A DNA stretch of 18,295 bases from Desulfobacterales bacterium (lineage in GTDB: Bacteria; Desulfobacterota; Desulfobacteria; Desulfobacterales; 4be13). The stretch lies in the NCBI GenBank assembly GCA_029940115.1, contig JAOZRQ010000030.1:1-18295 (forward strand), given 5' to 3'. The notes beneath the pieces are model-generated. The model was not told where the DNA came from. It ran no database searches and saw only the letters and a program-made list of their open reading frames with translations. Shown here piece after piece: positions 1 through 7,025 of this stretch (position 1 is its first letter; each line of letters begins with the position of its first letter). The translations under genes and the position numbers were made by a program.

Positions 1-145
1 TCTGCCAAAAAACTGGACAAAAGTTTTCGCCACATCCGACAATCGACAAAAAAAAATGGCAGGCACCAACATGACGGCAACAAACAAACCTGAACCCTAC
101 AGCAACAACAAACCAAGCAACAAACATTGCAGAAACTAAATTTGA

Positions 146-158
146 TTTACATGGGAGA
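146..158 (+). promoter_or_regulatory. Leader/ribosome-binding box, copy 1
   Basis: The string TTTACATGGGAGA lies just before the ATPase start. Its GGGAG (153-157) is 8 bases from the ATG at 166 and decides that start over the in-frame TTG at 127. The same 13 bases recur at 3285-3297 and 3399-3411 before lysK, so the box is a repeated leader element and not a chance Shine-Dalgarno match. The 145 bases before it hold A/C-rich sequence with no recognisable gene. Confidence 0.6.
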
Positions 159-165
159 TGAAACC

Positions 166-1929
166 ATGCAGACATATCTGAAAGAAAGAATCGGCAATCC
201 CGAACTCTTCACCGGCAGGAAGAAGGATCTCGCCTACTTCCTGAACTGGGCTGACCGGATAAGGGAGGAGATATCCATGAGCACGGCGATCCTCTCCCGG
301 AGAAAGACCGGGAAGACCGCCCTGCTCCAGAGGCTGTTCAACATCACCTTCCACAAGGACGACGGGGTGGTCCCGTTCTATTTCGAGATCAGGGAGACGG
401 ACCAGTGGCTGGTCAACTTCAGCGTGGAGTTCCTTCTCACGTTCGTCTATCAGTATCTCGCCTTCAAAACCCGGAAGCGGGAATACCTCAGTCATTCGAA
501 GGGGAATTTGGCCCGTGCGGCGAAGGCGGCGAAAAAGGAGGGGCTCGGCTATCTCGCCGACGTGATCGAGGATGTTCAGGAGACGATAAAAGCGGATTTT
601 GTTGACAATCTCTGGAACATCGTCAGGGATGCCCCGCGAATGACCGCCGAGCATTATGATGAGAAGATTCTCCAGATCATAGACGAGTTCCAATTCATCA
701 ACCGGTTCATCTTCAGAGACAAGGCCTGCACCGGACGGATCCGCAACCTTGCCGGCAGCTATCTCGGGACGGCGGAGTACAAGAACGCACCGCTGCTGGT
801 GGCCGGGAGCTGGGTCGGCTGGCTGGCCCGGGATATCCTCAAAATGCTTCCCGGGAGGTTCCAGTTCCATTACCTTGGGAACATCCCCGAGGATGAGGCG
901 GCCGAGATGATCCTGAAGTATTCCCACTTGGAGAATGTCCCGGTGTCGGCGGAGACCGTGCCGCTGATCGCGGGGATCACCGAGGGGAACCCCTTCTACA
1001 TCGCCTCCCTGTTCCGCTCCAAATGTCCGGGAAGGGATCTGTCCACGGAGAGGGGGGTGCTCGGGACGCTCGAGTTTGAAACCCTTGACAGGGAGGGGGG
1101 GATCAGGGGGACATGGATGGAATACGCCGGCCATGCGATGACGGAGTCGAACGATGTCCACGCAAAACGCATCGTCCTTTACCTGTCGAAACATCGGGAG
1201 AGGGAGGTGACCCGCGATGAGCTGAGGGAGAGGCTGGGACTCACAATGAGCGACTCGGCCCTCGAGAGGAAGCTGAAGATCCTGGTGAGGGCCGACATCA
1301 TCGAGCAGGGGAGGGGCAACTTCTATTACCGGGGGGTTCCGGACAACATCTTCGACAAGGTGTTCCGGGGCGTGTATGCCGACGAGATCGAGGCCTTTGA
1401 TCCGAAGGACGTGACGGACGAATACAAAAGGCTGGCCGAAGGCCTGCAACGGAACAACAAACGGCTCCGTGGGGAATACGGCCATTGCAGGGGGAAGTTC
1501 GCCGAGTACCTGATCATTGACAACCTCAGGTACAGGGCGCACGGAAATCAGGAATATTTCAGGGGCATGATGGAGAATCTGCCGGACGACTTCAGGTTTG
1601 CGGAGTACCGGACGGTCTGGTCCTGGTCCGCGTCGCCGATGCATCAGCGGGGGATCCAAGTGGACATCTTCGCACGGGCGGCGGAGGATGAGTTCTCCCT
1701 CATCGGCGAGGTGAAGAACCGGAAGGCGAAGTTCAGCGTGAGCGAGGCGAGGGAATTCCGGGAGAAGGCCGGTGAGCTGATGAGGCTTGAGGATGTCGGC
1801 AAGGCCGTGCTGTTCGTCTTCTCCGTGAGCGGCTTCTTCAAGAACACCCTGGCCTATCTCGAAAGGCATGGAATCGCGTGGACCAGCGACAGGCGGTGGC
1901 TGGAAAAGGAAACTTTCCAGCTTAAATGA
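166..1929 (+). CDS. AAA ATPase with C-terminal PD-(D/E)XK-like nuclease domain
   Basis: The 587-residue protein belongs to the archaeal-ATPase-like STAND/AAA group often annotated simply as ATP-binding protein. A Walker A motif (SRRKTGKT, residues 44-51) and a Walker B (IIDEFQ, Asp173-Glu174) define the P-loop domain. A winged-helix-like stretch follows at about 330-400. The C-terminal domain (about 440-575) carries Asp500, then Glu515-Val-Lys517 in GEVKNR, the layout of a PD-(D/E)XK nuclease as in DUF234-type proteins. The ATG at 166 is chosen because GGGAG lies 8 bases upstream. The gene uses AGG arginine codons heavily and looks more GC-rich than its neighbours, which suggests acquisition. 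The substrate is unknown; a role in nucleic-acid processing or genome defence is inference. A truncated member of the same broad class lies at 5147-5395. Confidence 0.8.
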   Translation: MQTYLKERIGNPELFTGRKKDLAYFLNWADRIREEISMSTAILSRRKTGKTALLQRLFNITFHKDDGVVPFYFEIRETDQWLVNFSVEFLLTFVYQYLAFKTRKREYLSHSKGNLARAAKAAKKEGLGYLADVIEDVQETIKADFVDNLWNIVRDAPRMTAEHYDEKILQIIDEFQFINRFIFRDKACTGRIRNLAGSYLGTAEYKNAPLLVAGSWVGWLARDILKMLPGRFQFHYLGNIPEDEAAEMILKYSHLENVPVSAETVPLIAGITEGNPFYIASLFRSKCPGRDLSTERGVLGTLEFETLDREGGIRGTWMEYAGHAMTESNDVHAKRIVLYLSKHREREVTRDELRERLGLTMSDSALERKLKILVRADIIEQGRGNFYYRGVPDNIFDKVFRGVYADEIEAFDPKDVTDEYKRLAEGLQRNNKRLRGEYGHCRGKFAEYLIIDNLRYRAHGNQEYFRGMMENLPDDFRFAEYRTVWSWSASPMHQRGIQVDIFARAAEDEFSLIGEVKNRKAKFSVSEAREFREKAGELMRLEDVGKAVLFVFSVSGFFKNTLAYLERHGIAWTSDRRWLEKETFQLK

Positions 1930-1963
1930 AGGATGCCCAAATTTCAAAAGAAAAGAGGGCAAA

Positions 1964-2761
1964 ATGAAAATTTATATCAGCGCAGACATTGAAGGGGTCA
2001 CAGGCGTCACCCACTGGGATGAGACGGAGAAGGAAAAACCGGACTACAATGAGTTCAGGGAGCAGATGACCGCCGAAGTGGTTGCCGCGTGTGAAGGGGC
2101 TTTGAATGCCGGGGCCACAGAGATATGGGTCAAGGACGCGCACGACACAGGCAGAAACATCATCGCGTCGAAACTGCCTCGGGAGGTCCGGCTGATCCGG
2201 GGATGGAGCGGTCATCCGTTTTCTATGGTCCAGGAGTTGGATCATGCCTTTCATGGGGCCATTATGATCGGGTATCACTCCCGGGCCGGCTCGGACGGTA
2301 GTCCCTTGGCCCATACCATGGCGAGAGGAATCACGCATGTCAAGATCAACGAGCGATATGCGTCGGAGTTTCTCTTATATGCCTACACCGCCGCGTCTGT
2401 GGATGTGCCGCTGGTGTTCCTCTCCGGGGATGAGGGCGTTTGCAGGGAAGCGGAATCGCTCAACCCTGAGATCACCACCGTCCCTGTGATGCGGGGAATG
2501 GGCGGATCAACCCTCAGCATTCATCCGAAACTTGCTGTGGAAAGGATCCGGCATGAGGTTGAAAGGACGGTCAAGGAGAAAAAGCCAGCCTGCCGGATCC
2601 GACTGCCGGATCACTTTTCGGTTGAAGTCGGGTTCGACACGCATGCAAAAGCCTTTCGAGCCTCCTTTTTCCCCGGAGTCAGCCTGAAAGAGGCGCATAC
2701 CGTGCAGTTTGAGACGGATGACTATTTTGAGGTCTTGAGAGCGTTTTTGTTTATTTTGTGA
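1964..2761 (+). CDS. dppA: D-aminopeptidase, M55 (DppA) family
   Basis: This 265-residue protein matches the zinc-dependent M55 D-aminopeptidases, which release N-terminal D-amino acids such as D-Ala from short peptides; B. subtilis DppA (274 residues) forms a decamer. The metal ligands are in the expected places: Asp8 and Glu10 in SADIEG, His60 in KDAH, and His105 in GYHSR. His117 in LAHT corresponds to the catalytic His115 of DppA, and a glutamate near 130-135 fits the remaining ligand. The start at 1964 is taken because GAGGG (1955-1959) precedes it and the motif spacing fits the family; the frame is open further upstream but overlaps the ATPase. It follows the ATPase by 34 bases. No peptide transporter genes adjoin it, so a role in peptidoglycan or peptide salvage is only inferred. 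Confidence 0.9.
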   Translation: MKIYISADIEGVTGVTHWDETEKEKPDYNEFREQMTAEVVAACEGALNAGATEIWVKDAHDTGRNIIASKLPREVRLIRGWSGHPFSMVQELDHAFHGAIMIGYHSRAGSDGSPLAHTMARGITHVKINERYASEFLLYAYTAASVDVPLVFLSGDEGVCREAESLNPEITTVPVMRGMGGSTLSIHPKLAVERIRHEVERTVKEKKPACRIRLPDHFSVEVGFDTHAKAFRASFFPGVSLKEAHTVQFETDDYFEVLRAFLFIL

Positions 2762-2776
2762 AATTTGAAATTTGTG

Positions 2777-3010
2777 GGAGTGCAAGGCTTTGCCTTGTGC
2801 GTGAATCGGAGACGCACAAAGCAAGCTTTGCACTCCGGAGTGAATGGAAACGCACAAAGCAAGCTTTGCACTCCGGAGTGAATGGGGTCTGGAGACGCAC
2901 AAAGCAAGCTTTGCACTCCGGAGTGAATGGGGTCTGGGAGACGCACAAAGCAAGCTTTGCACTCCGGAGTGAATGGGGTCTGGAGACGCACAAAGCAAGC
3001 TTTGCACTCC
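2777..3010. repeat. Intergenic tandem repeat with one inverted terminal copy
   Basis: Five direct copies of a 27-base unit beginning ACGCACAAAGCAAGC start at 2812, 2850, 2895, 2941 and 2986 (spacings 38, 45, 46 and 45). Spacers are GAGTGAATGG with or without GGTCTGG. Each unit contains the short hairpin CAAAGC-AA-GCTTTG. The left edge (2777-2801) is an imperfect inverted version of the unit, so the block has inverted ends (GGAGTGCAA ... TTGCACTCC). All frames through it give repetitive, implausible peptides. No target duplication is visible. Confidence 0.9.
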
Positions 3011-3030
3011 GGCATCAGGAAAGGAACATA

Positions 3031-3195
3031 ATGAAGATAGAGGAACTACCCCGGACCCATATCGGTCTGACCCGCAGAAGTTGGAGGAGGGTGCGTGAAG
3101 GTCTGGAAAGAACTATGCGTCTAAGTCAGTTTTTTCACATCGCGAGAGCCTCATGCGCTGTGGCCGAGAAGCCCTGTCCGCTCACGGCGGATTGA
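3031..3195 (+). CDS. Possible small protein, doubtful
   Basis: A 54-codon frame starts at an ATG preceded by AGGAAAGGAA (3018-3027) and ends at the TGA at 3193, inside the left arm of the inverted repeat at 3188. The peptide is rich in Arg (RTHIGLTRRSWRRVREG) and I recognise no family. The ribosome-binding site is fair, but the frame is also open upstream through the repeat block, so a chance open frame or the remnant of a lost gene is equally likely. Confidence 0.25.
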   Translation: MKIEELPRTHIGLTRRSWRRVREGLERTMRLSQFFHIARASCAVAEKPCPLTAD

Positions 3196-3234
3196 CAAAT
3201 CCGGCGGAGGTGGCGATTCGGATTTGTCAATCCG
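3188..3234. repeat. Perfect 16-bp inverted repeat upstream of lysK
   Basis: CGGATTGACAAATCCG (3188-3203) and CGGATTTGTCAATCCG (3219-3234) are exact reverse complements separated by 15 bases. Each arm is itself a small palindrome (CGGATT-4 nt-AATCCG). Outer bases CTCACG (3181-3186) and CGTGAG (3241-3246) also pair imperfectly. It could be an operator pair, a cruciform or an RNA hairpin. There is no T-run, so a simple intrinsic terminator is unlikely. Confidence 0.7.
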
Positions 3235-3284
3235 AACCGAGCGTGAGGAATTTTCGAGCTTTGATTTTCAAGTTTCAACTTTCG

Positions 3285-3411
3285 TTTACATGGGAGAAAC
3301 CATGACGTCGGCCTCGCCGACGACACACGCACGGATGAAAATCGGACAGGCGGGGAACCCGAAGGCCGCAGGCCGCTCGCCGCTTGCCCCTTACCTGATT
3401 TACATGGGAGA
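3285..3411 (+). promoter_or_regulatory. Leader/ribosome-binding box, copies 2 and 3
   Basis: TTTACATGGGAGA occurs at 3285-3297 and again at 3399-3411. Copy 2 precedes an ATG at 3302 by 5 bases; copy 3 precedes the TTG at 3419 by 8 bases, the same spacing as at the ATPase. The 100 bases between the boxes are in frame with lysK but encode a Pro/Ala/Gly-rich stretch unlike a LysRS N terminus. I therefore place the lysK start after copy 3. Confidence 0.55.
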
Positions 3412-3418
3412 CAAGCCA

Positions 3419-4999
3419 TTGGAAGCAGAACCCACATCCCCCGGGACAAACACGGAGATTCAGGAGAAGAAACTTTGGCCGTATGGGGAGGCGAACAAGA
3501 TATTAAAGCGGTATGACTACAACGCAGATCATGTCTATACGTTTGAGACCGGTTTTGGCCCTTCAGGATTTCCGCATATCGGGACATTTGGTGAGGTGGT
3601 TCGTACCGAATTCATCATCAACGCGCTGAAGGAGGCCGGGTTTCAGACGAAACTGATCGTATTCTCGGATGATCTGGACGGCCTGCGAAAGGTTCCCGAA
3701 GATATGCCGGAATGGCTCAATGAGCATCTCGGGAAGCCGGTCTCCGCGATCCCGGATCCCTACGGCGAATGCGAGTCGTTTTCCGGGCACATGAACGGCA
3801 AACTGGAGGAGATGCTGAAGCGGATGGAGATGGCGTACGAGTTCAGATCATCAAAGGAATGCTATGAAAGTGGTGCGTTTGATGACGCCATCCGGATATT
3901 GCTGGAGAATTGCAGCCAACTGGAGAAGATCATCGCGCCCACCTTGTCCAAGGAGACCTTGAAGGACTGGTATCCCTTCTTCCCGATCTGTGAGTCATGC
4001 GGAAGCGTCCTTACCACTCGGGTCAAGGATGTCAACTTGGATGACCACACCGTTCAATACGCATGCACAAAAGCTCACGGCGCGCTTCAGGGATGCGGAT
4101 TTGAGGGCTCACAGACCGCGTTCAGGGGACATGGGAAGATGACATGGCGGGTGGACTGGCCCATGAGATGGTACGCCCTGGGGGTTGACTACGAGCTGTA
4201 CGGCAAGGATCTCATCGAGTCCTTCAAGATCGGCAAGCGGATCATGAATCAGATATTCCGGGTCAGGGAACCGGAGAACATGTTCTACGAGATGTTTCTG
4301 GACGAAAGCGGTGCCAAGATATCAAAGTCAAAGGGGAAGGGCCTGACCGTGGAGGAGTGGACACGATACGGGACCCCGGAGTCGCTTTGTCTGCTCATGT
4401 ACCGCCGGCCCAGAAAGGCAAAGGAGCTCTCCTTCAACATCATCCCGTCGTATGTGGATGACGTGATCGCCCTTTCCGCGGGGTATCACGCGAATCCGGA
4501 GGTGAAGGAGCATGAATTCAACTTTGTCACGCGGTTTCGGGCAAAGGAGAAGGTCTTTCCGCATATCAGCTACATGCTGATATGCAACCTGATGACCGCG
4601 CTCAAATCGGATGACCCGTCCCTGATAAAGAACTACCTCTCCACGCAGAAGGATCTGACAGCGGAAGATATGGAGAGCGGCTTTATGAATGAGATGATCG
4701 AAAAGGCCGCGAGGTTCCACAATGATTTCTTCTTGGCAAAAAAGCATGACGTGACGCTTTCCGAGGAGGAGAGGCCTCTCCTGAATCTGTTTGTGGAACG
4801 CCTTCGCACCGAGTCCTCAGCAGAGGATATCCATAATGCGGTCTATGAGATCGCACGGGAGAACAATAGGAAGCCGGGTGAGTTCTTCAAGCTCATCTAT
4901 CTCGTCTTCATCGGGCAGGACCGGGGGCCGAGGCTCGGGAACTTCGTCAAGATGATCGGGCAGGAGAAGAGCATTGAGATTCTGATGCGTGAGGTTTGA
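3419..4999 (+). CDS. lysK: Lysyl-tRNA synthetase, class I
   Basis: A 526-residue class I LysRS, the form typical of archaea and scattered in bacteria; it charges tRNA-Lys in the cytoplasm. The HIGH-type signature is PHIGT (residues 52-56) within ETGFGPSGFPHIGTFGEV. The KMSKS-type signature is KISKS (300-304). A Cys-containing insert (ICESCGS, then cysteines further on) suits the family's metal site. The C-terminal helical part corresponds to the anticodon-binding region. The TTG start at 3419 is chosen for its box-type ribosome-binding site 8 bases upstream and because residues before it look non-coding; the alternative is ATG 3302, adding 39 residues. The remnant of a transposase begins about a dozen bases after the stop. 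No class II lysS is visible here. Confidence 0.93.
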   Translation: MEAEPTSPGTNTEIQEKKLWPYGEANKILKRYDYNADHVYTFETGFGPSGFPHIGTFGEVVRTEFIINALKEAGFQTKLIVFSDDLDGLRKVPEDMPEWLNEHLGKPVSAIPDPYGECESFSGHMNGKLEEMLKRMEMAYEFRSSKECYESGAFDDAIRILLENCSQLEKIIAPTLSKETLKDWYPFFPICESCGSVLTTRVKDVNLDDHTVQYACTKAHGALQGCGFEGSQTAFRGHGKMTWRVDWPMRWYALGVDYELYGKDLIESFKIGKRIMNQIFRVREPENMFYEMFLDESGAKISKSKGKGLTVEEWTRYGTPESLCLLMYRRPRKAKELSFNIIPSYVDDVIALSAGYHANPEVKEHEFNFVTRFRAKEKVFPHISYMLICNLMTALKSDDPSLIKNYLSTQKDLTAEDMESGFMNEMIEKAARFHNDFFLAKKHDVTLSEEERPLLNLFVERLRTESSAEDIHNAVYEIARENNRKPGEFFKLIYLVFIGQDRGPRLGNFVKMIGQEKSIEILMREV

Positions 5000-5012
5000 T
5001 GCATGGGAGCCG

Positions 5013-5143
5013 GAGGGGGCCTTGGAGGACCACGCCAAACATTGGGAAATCGAGACACTGTTCGGCTGCCTCAAAAGTCGGGGTTCGACTTCGAATCGAC
5101 TCATATGACGAAGCCGGAACGCATCGACAAGCTTGTGGCGCTC
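5013..5143 (+). pseudogene. IS4-type DDE transposase remnant, frameshifted
   Basis: Reading the frame that contains 5019 gives ALEDHAKHWEIETLFGCLKS. A one-base loss in AGTCGGGGTTC (about 5076-5087) moves the match to the frame of 5003, which continues FDFESTHMTKPERIDKLVAL. Joined, these match the conserved C-terminal part of IS4-family transposases, around the catalytic Glu of the YxxRWxIExxF motif followed by the THxTxxxRIxKLxAL segment. Only about 44 residues remain; the N terminus, the catalytic aspartates and the element ends are absent. It starts right after lysK and stops where the ATPase remnant begins. Confidence 0.75.
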
Positions 5144-5146
5144 CCT

Positions 5147-5395
5147 TCGTCCCAGATAGCGGGCAAAGGAGATGAACACCGGAATCACCCGGTCCTGGGT
5201 GTGGAAGAGCTCGTTGAAGAACTTCACCAGGATGGCGGTCTTTCCCGTGCGCCGGCGTCCGACAAACGCGAAGCTGTTGAGATGCCAGCGGGGGATCCTT
5301 TCGACCCACTCCCGGCACATCCGCAGCTCGTCATGCCAGTCCACGAACAGGTCGCCGACCAGATCTTCCATCGGGTCCAGACGGTCTTCTGTCAT
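5147..5395 (-). pseudogene. 5' fragment of an AAA ATPase gene
   Basis: From the ATG at 5395 (AAGGAAAG upstream) the frame encodes about 82 residues with a Walker A motif GRRRTGKTA (46-54) and a following IPVFISFARYL strand. This matches the N-terminal third of the P-loop ATPase group that also includes the gene at 166. After residue 82 the frame runs antisense through the transposase remnant and into the 3' end of lysK, and family resemblance stops. The rest of the gene, including Walker B, is missing, so it was truncated when the mobile element arrived or decayed. It lies 39 bases downstream of the 5435-6544 gene and may have been the last gene of that operon. Confidence 0.75.
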
Positions 5396-5434
5396 AACGT
5401 CTTTCCTTAACAGGGTTGAGGGTTGAGGGACAGG

Positions 5435-6544
5435 CTAAAAACTCAACGTCCGCAACAGCGCCGCACGGTCAACCTTGTCTGTTGAAATCATCAGGTGTTC
5501 CATTCCGTCGGCGGTGAAGAAGGACAAGGGCTGCAATATCAGGCGACATCGCTCGTAGTGCATCAGTCCGAAGATGCACGGCAGGCTGGCTCCCTTCTTT
5601 ATCCGCTTCAACTTTTTTCGTAACACCTCACCTGCCGGCCCCTTGGAGACCACCGCCTCAAGCTGGATGTCGTTTTCATACGCAAGGTGAAACAGAAATT
5701 GGTCATTCCGCTCGCTTTCATCTGTCATTTTGAGATGCGCCAACATGACCTCCTCCTGCATTTCCACCTCCAAATCCAATGGCCCGGGCGTATAATTTTG
5801 CAGACGTTGCCATACGTCTTCCACGTTCCAAGTTTTAAAAGTGTCCCATTCCGTAAATGTCTGTTGGGAAGTCACTTTGCTTTTCTCTCCGAGTATCACC
5901 CGTTGTACCCCGCCTTGTCCCTGGGTCACTGCCAGATTTTGCAGTTGGACCACCTTGCCTTCAAGAAAGACATTGGGCGTGAATCCCTGACGCTGGGTTA
6001 AATGAAGAAACGCCTCAGGGGGGACATCCTGCTCTTTCAGAGGAAAAACGCAGGACCACATCAGGGCGTGTCCGGCAGGGAAATGCGTTGTCTTCTTTGT
6101 TGTCCGGAGACGGAACTCAAACGCGCAAAAGGTTCCGGGAACCAGCTTCTTGGAGACTCCGAGCGTGACCAGTTCAATTTTTCTCAACGGTGTTGTCCCG
6201 GGTGTCCACAATAGGCGGGCCAGCTCTTCTTCATCATTTTCGCGTAAAGCCCGGGCGATCCCGTGGCTGATCAGCCATGCGCGATTGATGAAAAAGCAGA
6301 ACCGTTTTCTTGAAAATAGGGGGGACTGACTCGTAAAGCGATTCAGTTCCTCCACAATCACCCGTAAAGTGGCACTCAGACGCAACAATTTGAGCCTTGA
6401 GGCTTCATGAAAGGTGACCTGAATCTTCTTGCAGGTGGTCTCGGACGCGGCAGTCAAGCCAGTCACCACCAAGTCCTCCACCGCCTGGGCAAGATTCTCC
6501 ATGAGTGGCAACAATTTCTGGCGTTCTGTGGGGGTGAGTTGCAA
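5435..6544 (-). CDS. Unrecognised protein, helical N terminus
   Basis: A 369-residue soluble protein that I do not recognise. Residues 15-105 look all-helical and resemble the whole of the 100-residue protein encoded just upstream (shared EDLVVTGL/EELVLRGL motif, then EASRLKLLRLSATLR/EFARIGAAYLAERLG). The rest (about 120-369) looks beta-rich, with no signal peptide or membrane segment and no obvious catalytic motif. The TTG start at 6544 is chosen because GAGGTGA lies 4 bases upstream, overlapping the stop of the previous gene; an in-frame ATG 14 codons later is the alternative. Translational coupling with the upstream gene is likely. Confidence 0.8.
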   Translation of the reverse strand: MQLTPTERQKLLPLMENLAQAVEDLVVTGLTAASETTCKKIQVTFHEASRLKLLRLSATLRVIVEELNRFTSQSPLFSRKRFCFFINRAWLISHGIARALRENDEEELARLLWTPGTTPLRKIELVTLGVSKKLVPGTFCAFEFRLRTTKKTTHFPAGHALMWSCVFPLKEQDVPPEAFLHLTQRQGFTPNVFLEGKVVQLQNLAVTQGQGGVQRVILGEKSKVTSQQTFTEWDTFKTWNVEDVWQRLQNYTPGPLDLEVEMQEEVMLAHLKMTDESERNDQFLFHLAYENDIQLEAVVSKGPAGEVLRKKLKRIKKGASLPCIFGLMHYERCRLILQPLSFFTADGMEHLMISTDKVDRAALLRTLSF

Positions 6545-6548
6545 AATG

Positions 6549-6851
6549 TCACCTCAATATCCTTTCGACGGCCTCTGTTGTCAAAATCCTTTCAAACAAT
6601 CTCAATGATGTCTGGGCCCGAAGCAATGCAGAGGCTGCGTCCATGTTGTCATTTTCCAGAGCGTTTGACAGGTCGCCCAATCGTTCCGCGAGATATGCGG
6701 CACCAATACGGGCAAATTCCGCCTGCATGGCCCGAAGTGACTGAATATGTGCTGAATCGGCTGAACGCAGACCTCGCAGGACCAGTTCTTCAAACTGATC
6801 TTGCACACTCTGAATCGTATCTGAAACTTCTTGATATTCTTGAATTGGCAT
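6549..6851 (-). CDS. Small helical protein, unrecognised
   Basis: The 100-residue product is predicted all-helical, acidic and soluble, with heptad-like spacing (SVQDQFEELVLRGLRSAD, then AYLAERLGDLSNALE). I recognise no named family. The start ATG at 6851 has GGAGAG 7 bases upstream; the frame is open to 6998 but that extension is poor. Its stop is 4 bases from the start of the 369-residue protein, whose N terminus resembles it, so the two probably form a complex or arose by domain duplication. That is inference from the side-by-side motif comparison only. Confidence 0.75.
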   Translation of the reverse strand: MPIQEYQEVSDTIQSVQDQFEELVLRGLRSADSAHIQSLRAMQAEFARIGAAYLAERLGDLSNALENDNMDAASALLRAQTSLRLFERILTTEAVERILR

Positions 6852-6898
6852 GGGGCAACTCTCCGAAAAGAAATCTGGTTCTGTTTCATTCACGCAAC

Positions 6899-6920
6899 GC
6901 CGGGAGATCAATCTCCCGGC
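6899..6920 (-). repeat. Perfect 10-bp hairpin between rhomboid and small gene
   Basis: GCCGGGAGAT and ATCTCCCGGC are exact reverse complements with 2 bases between. It lies in the 174-base gap after the rhomboid gene. The minus-strand sequence that follows is GTTGCGTG, without a U-tract, so it is better read as an RNA-stability, processing or attenuation hairpin than a canonical terminator. Confidence 0.6.
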
Positions 6921-6958
6921 TGAAAGCTCAAGTACGCTGAAGCGCACTGTGAAGCTGG

Positions 6959-7010
6959 CTTCAGAACGACAAGGATTGGGTTTGCCATGCAGCATCACGT
7001 TAGGCTGAAG
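6959..7010. repeat. Imperfect inverted repeat after the rhomboid gene
   Basis: CTTCAGAACG (6959-6968) pairs with CGTTAGGCTGAAG (6998-7010) apart from a 3-base bulge (AGG/GCC), around a 29-base loop. It begins 15 bases past the rhomboid stop. The role is unknown; the right arm contains GTTAGGC, but no matching integron core site was found. Confidence 0.4.
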
Positions 7011-7025
7011 GGCTCCTTCTTGTAG

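Noticed and set aside
136..1962. A 608-codon open frame on the minus strand opposite the ATPase
   Set aside because: It is rich in Pro, Leu, His and Arg with no recognisable motif, and mirrors the codon periodicity of the GC-rich plus-strand gene, which has clear Walker motifs and a ribosome-binding site.
2812..3012. CRISPR array with 27-base repeats
   Set aside because: The spacers are short (11-19 bases) and nearly identical, so they are part of a longer tandem unit.
2758..3195. A 145-codon plus-strand frame and overlapping minus-strand frames across the repeat block
   Set aside because: They only translate the tandem repeat; the sequence stays open in several frames because of low stop content, and there is no matching family.
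3224..3418. A 65-residue N-terminal extension of LysRS
   Set aside because: It begins inside an inverted-repeat arm, crosses two leader boxes and does not resemble LysRS N termini; a leader box 8 bases before TTG 3419 gives a better start.
4817..5395. A single 192-residue minus-strand protein
   Set aside because: Only the first 82 residues resemble ATPases; the rest is antisense to a transposase remnant and to lysK.
6959..7010. Possible integron attC site (GTTAGGC at 6999-7005)
   Set aside because: The partner core site RYYYAAC is not present at a suitable distance, and there is no cassette gene in the matching orientation or any integrase.
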